From contig JAURAI010000008.1 of NCBI GenBank assembly GCA_030829545.1, positions 1-64,000 of the forward strand: a stretch of 64,000 nt of DNA, written 5' to 3'. Below are positions 35,372 through 46,600 of the stretch, piece after piece. The translations under genes and the position numbers were made by a program. The notes under the pieces were generated by a model, which was given only the letters and a program-made list of their open reading frames with translations, ran no database searches and had not been told where the DNA came from. The first letter of the stretch is position 1. Each line of letters opens with the position of its first letter. This DNA comes from Candidatus Poseidonia sp. (GTDB lineage: Archaea; Thermoplasmatota; Poseidoniia; Poseidoniales; Poseidoniaceae).

Positions 35372-35391
35372 AGAGAACGCCTTCGCTCTCT
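35372..35391 (-). promoter_or_regulatory. Leader hairpin before nuoA
   Basis: On the minus-strand RNA, AGAGAGCG pairs with CGUUCUCU around an AAGG loop: eight pairs, one of them G-U. The G-U pair would be a mismatch on the opposite strand, so only the nuo-sense RNA folds completely. It ends about 12 nt before the ATG, with the GGTGAT ribosome-binding site immediately downstream. A role in translation or transcript stability is inferred. The rest of 35392-35519 shows no clear TATA box or gene. Confidence 0.45.
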
Positions 35392-35519
35392 ATTCTTTCC
35401 CAAATGACCCCCCTCAATAAGCGTTGTCAAAGGGCTTGGACACAAAGGGCCTGTCAAGCGCATCTTATTCAAGGCCTCAACGAAGGCACTATCTTGTGAA
35501 GAAAGAGCACACAGGGAGG

Positions 35520-38408
35520 TCATCGCTTGCGCATGAGGGCAAGGAGTGCGAGGAAGAGGAGCATGCCGGCTGCAACGGCTTGAACAGCGGTGTTGTTCGC
35601 CAGTGAGATGACTCCGTCAGGTGCAGAACCTTGAGCAGCAAATTCGATGTTTTGGCGGTCGAGAACACCTGTCTCGGTTGGTTCTGCGGAAAGTGTGAAT
35701 TTATACAAATCATCAATCTCTGCACCGTAAGGTGCACGGATGGTGACGTTGACATAGAGGCGTTCGCCTTCGTCCACAGTGCACAACAACTCACTGCCTT
35801 CATCCTTGCAGTCAAGATTGTCACTGTCAAGAACCACTGACCATCCACGAAGGTTTTCAGACGTGAAGATGCGGATTTCAGTGCGCACGTTCCCCGTGTT
35901 AACAATGGAGATCTCTGTCTCAACTGCAGCCTCGCCGTAGACGATGTCAACTTCCTGACGAGACCCAGCTTCAATGAATTCGATGTCATGGACGATACTG
36001 ACCTCAAGTGAAAGAGTGACCAAGCCGCTGCGATCTGCTGCATTCGAAACGCTGGTAGCTAGAACCTCAAGCAGACCGCTCTGGCCTGTCTCCGCCCCTG
36101 GATTGACGCGTATGGTCATCTCAAGATATAATTCGTAGGCTTTGGCTTGATATCCGTCGATGAGGCCGTTGTCAATCCTTTTTTGGTCGGCTGCATTGAC
36201 ATCAGCACCCAGATAAGGCGTATTGGTCGCAGGGTCAAGAACAAATGTCTCATTGGCAATATCCCAAATACCGTAGCCTTTCGGAACGGTCAAATCGCCG
36301 GTGACCGGCAAGCCATAAGCGGTAATGGACCGTGTAGCAATTCCTTCAAGCCCTCCGATGGTGAAGACGGCTTCGTCCTCTCCATCACCTGTGTTGCGAA
36401 TCCACATTCCAAGCGTTCGCTCACCGCTGGGTGGCAAAATGATCGAGGCAGTTGTTGCTGTATCGGTCGCTTCAAAGCGAAGGTCCATCGAGAAATTCCG
36501 GTCGGAGAGAACGGCAAGGAAGACGGCTTCTCGTTGGTTGTCTGGGATGCCGTCACCGTCCTTATCCTGCCCATTCGGGTCGTCTTTGTTTCGGATGCGA
36601 ACCGTGACTTGAGAGTTCTCAAGTTCTTCTTCCCCGTCAACACTGACCACAAGATACACGGTCGTGGTTCCCTGAGGCTCGACCTCGATTTCGCTGAATG
36701 GCATACCGTCCTCGTTCTCAAAGGAAGTTCCCCACGATGGGTTGGCGGTTTGGGAAACGACGGAGAGGCTGATGGTGTCCCTCACGTTCCCGTCATTGAT
36801 GATGTCGATTGGGAAACGGACTTCTTTACCCGAACGCCCGGTTTGATCCGTAGCAGGAACGTTGACGTCCATGGCGTGAATAGCTGCCACGCTGACGGTG
36901 AGCGTGACCGAATCATAGGCGGTGCCACCGCTGGAGGGCAGGACACTGAAGGTCAGTTCGATTTGTTCGGTTGCCAGGGCGTTTTCTGGGACACGGACGG
37001 TGACATCAATGCTGGTTGTTTTGTCGTTACCGTGACGTGAACCAACTGAAACCGTTGATTGTTCAAGTTGAACAGCCCACCCAGTCGGAGCCGTGGAAGA
37101 GGCGATTCGTAGGTTATCGGGGCCGTTGCCCTGATTGGTCACGGTGATTGAAGTGGATTTATTACTGCCAGGTTCAATGTTCGAGAGCAATGAAGTTGCC
37201 ACAGAGATACTAGCGCCGTAGGATTGACCAACGATGATACGAAGGTCTTCTTGGCATTTGATGGCACCGTTAGCACCGTCTTTTCCTACAATGCTCACCA
37301 GCGTTTCAGACCCTGCGGTGACCGAATCATCGGGAGATATCACAAAGTCAAAGGAACGCTCACCGTTCCCGTTATCGTAGGGCAGCAAGCCAGAGGATGG
37401 CCCGTCTACACTCACCCAACTTCCTGCTTTGGAACCGACTGCCGAGGCAAACACGTTCCAATCAGCGTTCCCGTCGTTGACATAGGTCGCCTCCACGGTG
37501 ACTTCTGCGTCGGGGTTGACGTTGACGCTCGTCTTACTCAAGGAAAGACTGCATTCCTTGAGTTCAGGCACGGTCAAGTCAAAACTCTCGGTGTCCTTTG
37601 CTTCCTGAGTTGGGTCGTTGGTAACGGTTCCCGTTACATCCCAGCAGTATTTGTCAGCCGATTGACCCTCGGGAACTTCAACTGTGGCAGTGACCGTTTC
37701 CGTCTCATCTTGGTCGATGTTCACCGAAGTCTCACTCAGCGTAACGGTGAAAGCCGAGGCGGAGGAACAGCCCGGGCCAGAATTTTCATCGACCACAAGG
37801 CTGACGGTTTGATTGGTCTGTCCGGTATTTTCAATTTCCACAAGATAGTCGACTTCTTCTTCACCACCCCAATTCTTCTGGTTGTTGTTGATGGTGAGAT
37901 CAACGCCGAACACCGCACTTCCAGAACCATCTGATGCTGTTGTGGTTACGACGTCCGTTTCAGGTTCGGGGATTTCTGCAGTGGGTGCGCCAATGACCGC
38001 AGTGATGGTGGCGGTAATGGTGGTATCACACGCGGTATCGGCCTCCACCGTTTGAGCAACGCTGACGTTCATGCCCGCTTCCTCATAAGAGCCGGCATCA
38101 ATTTGACCGGGTATTTGCGTGATGGAAGAGGAGAAGCCATTGCAATCTCCGGTAGCTTCCTGAGAAGTTGACAGTTGAACCGTTACAGGATCGGAACCCG
38201 TATTGCGAACCCGCACGGTGTATTCACCCGACTCGCCAGGATTGACATCAAGGCTACCGGGAATGCCCGTCACTGAAATGGATGCAGCCCGACCACCCTC
38301 TGCGGTAGCAACAGGAGCCATCAACGGAAGAAGCGCGGAGCAAATCAAGACGACGAGGAACAGCGCCTTCCGGCGAGCAGCGTCGTTCGCAGCAGCACGG
38401 GGCACCAT
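35520..38408 (-). CDS. Secreted CARDB/NEW3-repeat surface protein
   Basis: 962 residues. A signal peptide (ALFLVVLICSALLPLMAPVATA) precedes many beta-sandwich repeats of the CARDB/NEW3 (alpha-galactosidase-associated) kind, recognisable by repeated blocks such as YTVRVRNTGSDPVTV, YLVEIENTGQTNQTVSL and ETEISIVNTGNVRTEIRIF. One short terminal helix (AVAAGMLLFLALLALMRKR) anchors it. Asn-Thr/Ser sites are abundant. The ORF track extends into the preceding protease gene; ATG 38408 is the first with a signal peptide, and ATG 38456 is a less likely alternative. Probably an exported structural or scaffolding protein next to the S8 protease gene. Confidence 0.82.
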   Translation of the reverse strand: MVPRAAANDAARRKALFLVVLICSALLPLMAPVATAEGGRAASISVTGIPGSLDVNPGESGEYTVRVRNTGSDPVTVQLSTSQEATGDCNGFSSSITQIPGQIDAGSYEEAGMNVSVAQTVEADTACDTTITATITAVIGAPTAEIPEPETDVVTTTASDGSGSAVFGVDLTINNNQKNWGGEEEVDYLVEIENTGQTNQTVSLVVDENSGPGCSSASAFTVTLSETSVNIDQDETETVTATVEVPEGQSADKYCWDVTGTVTNDPTQEAKDTESFDLTVPELKECSLSLSKTSVNVNPDAEVTVEATYVNDGNADWNVFASAVGSKAGSWVSVDGPSSGLLPYDNGNGERSFDFVISPDDSVTAGSETLVSIVGKDGANGAIKCQEDLRIIVGQSYGASISVATSLLSNIEPGSNKSTSITVTNQGNGPDNLRIASSTAPTGWAVQLEQSTVSVGSRHGNDKTTSIDVTVRVPENALATEQIELTFSVLPSSGGTAYDSVTLTVSVAAIHAMDVNVPATDQTGRSGKEVRFPIDIINDGNVRDTISLSVVSQTANPSWGTSFENEDGMPFSEIEVEPQGTTTVYLVVSVDGEEELENSQVTVRIRNKDDPNGQDKDGDGIPDNQREAVFLAVLSDRNFSMDLRFEATDTATTASIILPPSGERTLGMWIRNTGDGEDEAVFTIGGLEGIATRSITAYGLPVTGDLTVPKGYGIWDIANETFVLDPATNTPYLGADVNAADQKRIDNGLIDGYQAKAYELYLEMTIRVNPGAETGQSGLLEVLATSVSNAADRSGLVTLSLEVSIVHDIEFIEAGSRQEVDIVYGEAAVETEISIVNTGNVRTEIRIFTSENLRGWSVVLDSDNLDCKDEGSELLCTVDEGERLYVNVTIRAPYGAEIDDLYKFTLSAEPTETGVLDRQNIEFAAQGSAPDGVISLANNTAVQAVAAGMLLFLALLALMRKR

Positions 38409-38472
38409 GTCTTCGCCTCGGGGTTCTCCTATCAAAACCCTATGCTTCTGTTGCATCAGCAGCGGCGAATGC

Positions 38473-41400
38473 TCAGGCATCGACGAAGGTTGAAGAGGAC
38501 GCTTGGCAATTGACACAGGTTGTGACGGTGTTTGCATTGCACCCGTCTGTTCCATCGGCATGGTAGCGGGCGCCACAACTTGGACACCCTCGGGCTTTTC
38601 CAGCGACGGGTTTCCGACATGACCAACAAATTGGAGCCTGTTCCACAGCGGGTGTTGCAAGCGTTGGCGCGGGCATGTGGGCAATGGCTTTGGGGATCAT
38701 TGGAGCGTGAGCGTTCTCACGATTGCGACGCGTCTGCAAACCTAAGATCAGAAAGGCCACAACAAGAACAACGCCCACGAGAGATACCGCCGCGGTCGTG
38801 GTAAGGCCGGATGTGCCTGATGTTCCAGTCGGCTCTCCAGTTGAGGCGACATCGAAGGAAAAGGCGGCTTGGGATGACGGGCTGTCAACAAGTTCCAACG
38901 AAATACGAGCATCTCCCGGAGAATCAGCGCGTATGTTGAGGCGCACCAAGGTTGACTGGCCAACTTCTAAATCGAGCAGGTCATTTCCGTCCACAGAAAC
39001 GCTCCAATCTTCTGTGTTGAGGATTCGGAGTTGCCGCTGAAGCGGTGTATTTCCACTGTTGGTAATTTCAACCGTTACTTGGCGCTGCTCACCTGTGTTG
39101 AAGGCAGGAACTGCCCCTACATCCCAAGTGACTTGTTCGTTGACCGATACCAGCAAGCCGATTGTCGTGCTCAATTCAACACCGTTATCCGCAAGCGTGA
39201 GAGTGAATGAAGGCTCACTGAGAGGCGGGGTTGAAGCGGCGATCAATACGTTGCAGACCACGGGCACAACCTGACCAATACTTACTGATTCAACGGGTGT
39301 ACAATCACCGAACATGGCGGGAGACAATTGCAGGCTGGCACTTGGGGACCATGCGGTTTCTGCATCATTGCTCAAGAGCCATGTGAACTTCATCGATTCG
39401 CCTGATGGATGAGACCCCGGGCCCTGCGCAGTACCATAGGTCGTCCCGTCGCTGAATTCCAAACCAACAAAGGCAAGGTCAGGATTGGGAAGAACTTCGA
39501 CCTCCATCGATTGCTGCCATGTAAAGCGGGATGAACCGTTGTCAAGATTGAGTTTCACGGTACCTGAACGTGCATTGCCGTTGCCTTCAAGAGAAAACAG
39601 CAGATTCTTTGTTGATGCCCATGGCAAGTCGAAAGGTTCGGTATTGCTGGTGATGGACCAACCACTTGGCAACTCAAAGGAAGGGAAAAGACGCATGTCG
39701 GTGTTTCCTTTGTGTTCAACTGAAAACATCAGACTGATGCTTGAATCAGGGCGCAAGGTGCCGATTGTAGATTCCAAATTAATCGCTACTTCACGGATGG
39801 TCAGCACCTTAATTGGGATTTCAAACTCGGTCAACTCTTGTCCTTCAGTTTGGCTCACTGCAGTGAGTTTCACCATCCGTTCAGCACCAGCAGCCGTCAT
39901 GACTTGTGGAGGGATGAAGGTCAACCCGACCGCCCTGTATGCTTCGCTGTTGATGAGGCCAGTCGATCCAGATGTTGCCCCTGCCTCCGTACCAAGATTG
40001 GTGAAGCCTGCCCCCCAACCAGTCGGAGGTTCAAGGAAGAGGTCGTAACCAATGGGGGCATTTCCGTTATTGTAGAAACGTACGGTGATGTTGGTCGGGT
40101 CAGATGGATGTACGGGGACGACTTCGTAATCGAATTCAAGAGCTGCTTCAGGTAGGTCTGGCACCACCAATTCAATGGTAAGAGGGTAGTCGACACTGTT
40201 GTCAACATCCAGTCCCAGAAGAGGAATTTGGTAGGTCCCTGGAGCGGGAGGGGCGGGATGAACAAGCGTGACCGTGATGTATTCTGTGGCTTGCCCCTCC
40301 ATTGAGAAATTAGAATTGGTGCTTCCAACATACCAAGGCATGACCTCGCCAGTTTCGAATTTCAAGACCTCCCCCGTATCCATGGAGGCATTGGTACCGA
40401 TAAGTGCCGTATTTGTGAGCGTGATATTCCATGAAGTGGTGGCCTCAGTGCTTGATTCCAACACGATGGAAGGTTGAGGCGTTTCCAACTTTACGCCAGG
40501 AGCGGTTACGTTGGTTTGAATGTCAAGAATGTTGTTATTTTCTCGAATCTCCTCAAGGTCATCGTCGGGGTCAATGATGAACGAGAGGGTGGTAGGGCCT
40601 GCGGTTTGAGGCGTCCACAGCCATACGAGGTTTTTGGTTGCCCCAGCCCCCAATTCGATGGTTTTGCGGTCCAGCTCAACCCCATCCACTTCAAAGGCGA
40701 TGGGGAAGGCATCGGCTTTGATATTACCAAAATTGAAGAAACTGGTCGTAAGTTGTACCTCATCACCAACTTGGGGAATGCCGACATTCATTGTAAATTC
40801 GTCGGGCTCAACCATCGGGTCGGGGCGCAGATCATTCACGCCATGGCCAAGAATAGCGATCGAGTAGGGTTGGGTTTTCGAACCACTGTGTTGAGCGTCT
40901 TTCACCTTGACCGTCCATGTCCCTTGAGCGGCAGAATCAATCAGGACAACCTCGAGATTGTTGACTGAATCACGGGTCCCTCCGGTTGTTGAGCGCCCAT
41001 TAGCAAAATCATTACCGAGATATACCGTGCCGTCAGGAGCGGTTATTTCAAGGTCCAAATCGTTGACGAGTTGGGCATTGGAGAATCGTGAACCTCGTTC
41101 GTCCGACCAGGTCAAAACGGCTTTGAACAAGCCTGAATTTTGAGTGAGGTTGAATGCATATGATTTGCTGTTGCCCGTCCCGGACACGACAGAGCGATCG
41201 TCCACCCAAATTCCTTGACCCGACGAAGGGGCGAGGGTGTTTCGAAGATTGATACGCCCCCAGCCTTCGTTGTCATTGGGGATGTCACGCGTTCCCATGT
41301 CTTGGGCGCCGAGGACAAGGAGGGCTTTTATCAAAGCACCTTGAGGCGACGGCCGTTGAGCAATTTCCTGAAGGTATTCACGCACGAGGGTTGCTGCGCC

Positions 41401-42996
41401 CGCTGCATTGGGAGTCGCCATGGAGGTTCCCGTGTATTCAAGATAGTACGAATTGCTCCACGTAGCACCGCCTGTGTCCGCTGCTTCCTGTGCTCGACAC
41501 GAGCGAACATAGCCACCCGGTGCAACGAGGTCGGGCTTGATACGGCCGTCATCGGTTGGCCCTCTTGATGAACCGCTCATCATTGAATCAGGTGCGCCGT
41601 TGTATCGATTTTGGTGGTTGCCTACTGAAATGATGTTTTTGGAGGTGGCCGGCGGGGAGACCGTACCTGAATCGGGACCGTCGTTGCCAGCAGCGAAGAG
41701 GATGGTGAGTCCCTCGCGACCGTTGTAATAGCGATCGTAGTAATTCGCTCGGTCGTCCACATCTTCAGTCTCAGAATTGTATTTTCCCTGTTCGCTGGCT
41801 GCTGATGAACCCCAAGAATTGGTGTGCGTTCGGGCGTTGGCATTGTAGGCCGTATTGAGTAAATTGTTCAGGGAAGGTGATTGGAAATTCCCGGTATTGT
41901 CGTTTTCCATGGCTTGGAAATACAAGTCTGCTTCCTGAGCAATGCCGCCGTAACCGCCTCGGAAACCGTCGCCCAAAACAGTACAGGATACGTGGGTTCC
42001 ATGGCCAGAGTGTTTGTCGGCGGTTGAACCGTCACCGATGACATCGTAACTGCCAACCACACGTGTTCCGAAGTCACCGTGGTCCTCGTCGAGGCCCGCA
42101 TCGGCCACTGCCACAAGTTGTCCAGAGCCGTCCAGGTCCGTTGTGAAGTAGGTGCGCATGGTATTGATTTGCATGTGGCTGCGTGACTGGTCATTGAAGG
42201 CTGCGAAGGAAGGGTCCGGTCGAAGGTACATCACCGAAGGTTGTTGCATGAGTTGGTTGAGTTGACCGTCCAGAACGTAGCCTTCGTAGCGCCCTTCGTC
42301 CCATGCTCGTGAATCGCGCAAGCCCTGTTCAACCACATCAGCGAGGTCTTGGTTCAACGCCCCGCCGTCTGCATCGGTCAGAGCAACCACGTCTTGTGGA
42401 CCTGCATCATCTCTCCAGCCTTCCAAACGCACCAGCGTTGATTCCAAAGCGAGTTCTCCTTCGTTGAGAAGAAGGACATCAAGAAGGTCGTCATGGATCA
42501 GCATTCCAAGAGGCACTGCGTGACTCACAAGGACGCCGGGATGGTCTTCTGCTTGTTGCAGAGCATTCGGGGTGCCTTGAAGCATCAAGCCAGAGGGAGC
42601 AATGTATTCTCGGACTTCGAGTCCCGGAATCAAAGAAAGGGCTTCTCGGGCCTCCGTCATTCGTACATCGTTGGAAAGAATGAGCAGCAGCAAATCAAAA
42701 CGCGGCTCCATGAGTTCTGCTGGAATGGGCCGGTTTAATTCAAGCCCCTGTTCGTCAAATTGACCGATGGAACTGATGGCAACGGGAGCGCGCACTTCGT
42801 CGGTCAGCGTGGTGTCCATCGTCCCCACTGCCTCGTGGTACACTTCGTCTTTGATGTCAAAGCGAACCCAATTGGGCGGGTAATCGGATTGAACCTCCTC
42901 ATTCTGGGCTTTTGGCATCAGAACTGAGCCGGAGGTTGAAACCAGCAAGAGCAGGACAAAGACGCCTGCGCAGATGCGGCTGGAATACCCTGCCAT
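38473..42996 (-). CDS. Giant membrane-anchored subtilisin-like (S8) protease
   Basis: 1507 residues. Order: signal peptide (AGVFVLLLLVSTSGS); a propeptide-like region to about 270; an S8 catalytic domain with D299 (VAVADAGLDEDHGDF), H332 (SGHGTHVSC), the oxyanion Asn in LFAAGNDGP and S525 (GTSMATPNAAGAA); a jelly-roll/P-domain-like part (NDLDLEITAPDGTVYLG, VKVKDAQHSG); several CARDB repeats; one transmembrane helix near the C-terminus (VSLVGVVLVVAFLILGL); and a cytosolic tail with a zinc-ribbon-like CWSCRKPVAGKARGCPSCG plus a further CVNC pair. It likely degrades proteins outside the cell, consistent with protein-feeding marine archaea. The catalytic triad is complete. Confidence 0.92.
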   Translation of the reverse strand: MAGYSSRICAGVFVLLLLVSTSGSVLMPKAQNEEVQSDYPPNWVRFDIKDEVYHEAVGTMDTTLTDEVRAPVAISSIGQFDEQGLELNRPIPAELMEPRFDLLLLILSNDVRMTEAREALSLIPGLEVREYIAPSGLMLQGTPNALQQAEDHPGVLVSHAVPLGMLIHDDLLDVLLLNEGELALESTLVRLEGWRDDAGPQDVVALTDADGGALNQDLADVVEQGLRDSRAWDEGRYEGYVLDGQLNQLMQQPSVMYLRPDPSFAAFNDQSRSHMQINTMRTYFTTDLDGSGQLVAVADAGLDEDHGDFGTRVVGSYDVIGDGSTADKHSGHGTHVSCTVLGDGFRGGYGGIAQEADLYFQAMENDNTGNFQSPSLNNLLNTAYNANARTHTNSWGSSAASEQGKYNSETEDVDDRANYYDRYYNGREGLTILFAAGNDGPDSGTVSPPATSKNIISVGNHQNRYNGAPDSMMSGSSRGPTDDGRIKPDLVAPGGYVRSCRAQEAADTGGATWSNSYYLEYTGTSMATPNAAGAATLVREYLQEIAQRPSPQGALIKALLVLGAQDMGTRDIPNDNEGWGRINLRNTLAPSSGQGIWVDDRSVVSGTGNSKSYAFNLTQNSGLFKAVLTWSDERGSRFSNAQLVNDLDLEITAPDGTVYLGNDFANGRSTTGGTRDSVNNLEVVLIDSAAQGTWTVKVKDAQHSGSKTQPYSIAILGHGVNDLRPDPMVEPDEFTMNVGIPQVGDEVQLTTSFFNFGNIKADAFPIAFEVDGVELDRKTIELGAGATKNLVWLWTPQTAGPTTLSFIIDPDDDLEEIRENNNILDIQTNVTAPGVKLETPQPSIVLESSTEATTSWNITLTNTALIGTNASMDTGEVLKFETGEVMPWYVGSTNSNFSMEGQATEYITVTLVHPAPPAPGTYQIPLLGLDVDNSVDYPLTIELVVPDLPEAALEFDYEVVPVHPSDPTNITVRFYNNGNAPIGYDLFLEPPTGWGAGFTNLGTEAGATSGSTGLINSEAYRAVGLTFIPPQVMTAAGAERMVKLTAVSQTEGQELTEFEIPIKVLTIREVAINLESTIGTLRPDSSISLMFSVEHKGNTDMRLFPSFELPSGWSITSNTEPFDLPWASTKNLLFSLEGNGNARSGTVKLNLDNGSSRFTWQQSMEVEVLPNPDLAFVGLEFSDGTTYGTAQGPGSHPSGESMKFTWLLSNDAETAWSPSASLQLSPAMFGDCTPVESVSIGQVVPVVCNVLIAASTPPLSEPSFTLTLADNGVELSTTIGLLVSVNEQVTWDVGAVPAFNTGEQRQVTVEITNSGNTPLQRQLRILNTEDWSVSVDGNDLLDLEVGQSTLVRLNIRADSPGDARISLELVDSPSSQAAFSFDVASTGEPTGTSGTSGLTTTAAVSLVGVVLVVAFLILGLQTRRNRENAHAPMIPKAIAHMPAPTLATPAVEQAPICWSCRKPVAGKARGCPSCGARYHADGTDGCNANTVTTCVNCQASSSTFVDA

Positions 42997-43053
42997 GAAG
43001 ATGGCTTTCGCTCATGTCCTTTATCGGTTCGGTCTGCTTGAACAAACAGCCCT

Positions 43054-43632
43054 TCAATCCAAAGGCCAGAAATGGCGGTCGGCTTTGTCAAAGAAAATTT
43101 CTTGCGACCAATAACCGACGGTGTGAGGCCATGATTCCTGACGCAATTCGCCTGAATAATCGGTATAGGTCAGATCGATGACGATGATGTAGTCGTCCCA
43201 AATCGTGTAGCCGATGACCATCATCTCCAGTTCGTCACCTGAAATCGAGGTATGCCGCTCAACGCGAGCGAGCTCAAGGGACATTGTTTCGATGACTTCT
43301 CCGTCAATTGTTTGGAATTCAATTTCAATACTCACGTCAGTGATTGCCCGACTTCCATCGTTGTGAATCTCTGTCATCATCAAATGACCACCGCGCTGCA
43401 TGTAGTGGGTTTCGAGGGTCACTGAATCTCTGGGCAGAACCCAATACCAACCGCTCACGGCGAGTACAAAGAACAGCAGGACGACGGCCCCTGCCATGGC
43501 CACACGAGTGGGAGTGACCTCACTGCGCAAGGTATCGAGGAGTTTCGCCGCTTCCTGAGCAGCCTCCCATGCTTCATCGTCCTCTGCGCCGTCATCACGT
43601 CGCAATTCTTCGGCTGAGGGATTTGTTGACAT
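43054..43632 (-). CDS. Single-pass membrane protein, unknown function
   Basis: 192 residues. An acidic N-terminal cytosolic part (about 40 aa, Asp/Glu/Ala-rich) precedes one transmembrane helix (VAMAGAVVLLFFVLAVSGWYW). The roughly 125-residue outer part is beta-rich with an FxxE/LTYTDYSG pattern, and I cannot name its fold with certainty. It lies four bases after the stop of the 1554-aa exported protein gene, with its GGGTGAT ribosome-binding site inside that gene's end, so the two are co-translated. The S8 protease gene follows 57 nt later. It may assist or anchor one of these exported proteins. Confidence 0.75.
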   Translation of the reverse strand: MSTNPSAEELRRDDGAEDDEAWEAAQEAAKLLDTLRSEVTPTRVAMAGAVVLLFFVLAVSGWYWVLPRDSVTLETHYMQRGGHLMMTEIHNDGSRAITDVSIEIEFQTIDGEVIETMSLELARVERHTSISGDELEMMVIGYTIWDDYIIVIDLTYTDYSGELRQESWPHTVGYWSQEIFFDKADRHFWPLD

Positions 43633-43636
43633 TGTA

Positions 43637-46600
43637 TCACCCGAAAATCAAGGCGAGGCCGCTCGCTACTGCAGAACTAATTGGATCAACGACCATGATG
43701 TGTCGCGTTTCGACCAAACCGCCGGTCAAACTTCCAACCAAGGAAAGGTCCGTCACGATGCCGTTGACGCCGATGGAGGAGGCGGTCGGTATGATGCCGG
43801 TAAATTGTGCGTCGAGGAGGACTGCACGCCCTTCAAATTCAAAATCACCGAACAACGGAACGTAATACCCCGGCTGAAGGTAGGCTTCTGCACTCGCAAC
43901 CAAACGCCCGTCGGTGATGTCATCGATAACGATCAGCGGATATTCACCAGGTCCTGAGTAGATGTGAATGGTCGCTCCTTTGAGGTTTTGACCCACCACT
44001 TCAATCCGTTCAATGGTGACGCCGGGTGCTGCTGGCATGTCGGTTTGGCGGATGTAGACCTGCTTGACTCCAACCCCTGATGATTCAAAACGCATCCCGA
44101 AGTCATCGGTCAATTCGAGGACAAAGCGAGTTGGTAAATCTTCAGCGAGCATCAAGACATCACCCTTGGCATCAATGGCTCGACCGCTCGCTTCCAGGTA
44201 GAGGTCCATGTCGTCAGTGTTGGAGGAATAATCGAGCGTTCTCATGCCTTGGAAAGCCGTTTGCTTTCGGATGTCAAAGCGAGTATCTGGTTCGGTTGCG
44301 AGGTGCATTTCGCCCGGTAAATCACGCATGAATGCCGTTGATGGCCACCAAAAGCCGTCAACGTAACGGAGTTGTTGAAGCATCAGTGAATCAGCCGAAT
44401 GTTCGTTAATTCTGTATTCTTCAGGCACCACGAGGTCAAGAATGAGAATGTCACCAATAACGGCAGACACGTCGGTTGATTGGGGGATACCCATCACCAG
44501 CGTTTCCACACGCGTGAGGGCCTGATGGTCAATGAGAATTGCATGTGCTGATTTGAGACGAACCCCTGCATCATAATGCATGTCAATGGATACACGAGGA
44601 ACGGTGAGGTTTTCTTGAGTTGAGAAGAGTGCGTTGATCTCGACATTGCGCGGCTGTGTGGTGTCAAAACCATCCACAAATAATTGTATATCTTGACCTT
44701 CCAATCCATTGGCTACAATCGTGAATTGCTCTCGCTCTGGTTGCCATTGTGACATTTTGAGGTCCACCTCATAGGTGGGAATGCCATCGAGCATTCGGAA
44801 ATCGTAGACCAATTCAATGGTGCCTGCCGGCAAGGAAGGCAACCACGACCGGATGTGCCATGAACGACGGTCCTCGAGAGTGATGCCTTGTTCGTTGAGA
44901 ACTGTCAGGTTGACATCACGCATTTCATCAGCAAAAATTCTGCCGTCTTCCAAGGCGTCAACCAGTGGCTCAGCCCCTGTGACGTTTGTTGATCGGATGA
45001 TTGAGAGGGCCTGAGGTCGTTCGTTTTCATCCACTTTACCGTCTGCCAAAATTTCTGAAATGACCTCACGGCTCGAGAGCGTGTAGGTAGGCATTCGGGA
45101 GAGATTGAACTCCAAGCGCGTCTGTTCAAGCGATTCCAAACCAATACCATGCATCCAATCAGGTTCTGCCTCAAGGTTGGACCCTTTCTTGAGGTCAACG
45201 GTCATGTCAAAGGACTCACCCGTGAACAAGTCAAGACCCAAACTCATGTTTTCATTCTCGCCGATGTCTCCTCCCACGTTCACTGATAATGCGTGAACAA
45301 AATCATTGACAACTTTACCAAAATCAACGAGGTCTCCGAGGAAGAAAGAAACGGCCTCGATACCTTCTTCTTCTCCAAAGGTAGGCAGGGCTAATCCTTC
45401 AGAGTCAACATCGGACGGCAAGGTGAGCGAAATATTGGCAGGCAGCGGTTCAAAGTAAACTCGGCCGTTCAAACCGAGGAATGGGTCATCGTAGGTGGAT
45501 TCATCCTCGAAGGAGACGGCAAAAGGGGAAGATGTTGCTCGAATGAGTTGAATTTGAGAATTGCCCTCAGGTCCTGTTGAACCGGGTACCAGTGGGCTCA
45601 AGCGTTGAATGGATGTGATGTCGGAGAGTTGCATGCTTAAACTGGCCTCAGCCGTGTCCTCGTTCACCCAAAATCGCATGTGGTCGCCGTCCATGGTCAG
45701 CGGGGTTGAAGCATTGGTCATCTGAAGCTGAATACGCTGCATTGGTTGGTCGGCCACGTAGCCTACCGTATCCCCCAATACCAAGGAAAACTCTGCCGGG
45801 AGGCCGTCCATGCGAATGGCGTTGCGTTGGTCTCCTGATTGCCCTCCGTAGGTGATGGTCCCAATGGGTTCACTGGCTTGGTATTGCAATGAATCCGCTT
45901 GTTGAGCGATGTTGAAACCACCCGGGCGGTTTGATACCGTCGCAGATTGTTTCACCGCTGAAGCTAAATCACCGTCATCGTGCTTGATGTGGCCTATGAG
46001 AAGCGAGCCACTGGGAGAGCCTTGCAACTGCATGTCTCGTACTTCGTTGATCGGATCGAAGGCATGCCGAACTTGAGAGATGCCGCCAATTCGCATGCTC
46101 ATGGCTACGGGAACCAGCGGGTCAACCGGCCCAGTTCGACCGTCCACTACGGCAATATTGGTGTCTTCAGAGAGGAGGATGTGATCCATTTCAGGCAGCC
46201 ATGGCTGAGGACTGCTGGCTAAAGCAAAGGTAAGGGTATCGATTTCCATTGGTTCTCGTTGGGAGTCTGGAAGGCTCTTTTTGACCTGATTGAAACAACT
46301 GATCTGGATCTCTCCTCCCGTAGAACCAGCCGTTCCCACCACTGCATTCGGCAGTCCGTTGAGAATGGTGCCGATGTCAAGCACCACTTCGATGATGGTG
46401 AGCAATGCATTGTCGAAGAGTTGTGCGATGGTATTCAGGTTTGGATTATCATAATTCATCCGATTAACGCCGGTTGATGACAATAAGAAACTCCCCTGAA
46501 TGACAATCACGCGAGGGAGGTTTTCCATGCTTACCAGCATCGAGGATGTATCGCCACTGTAACCGCCTCGCTTGAAGGTGGAGTCGTAATTGAAGGAAAC

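Noticed and set aside
36147-37934. Two long plus-strand frames (297 and 236 aa) opposite the CARDB surface protein
   Set aside because: Shadows of a repetitive, Thr/Val/Asp-rich gene on the minus strand; no domain or start signal.
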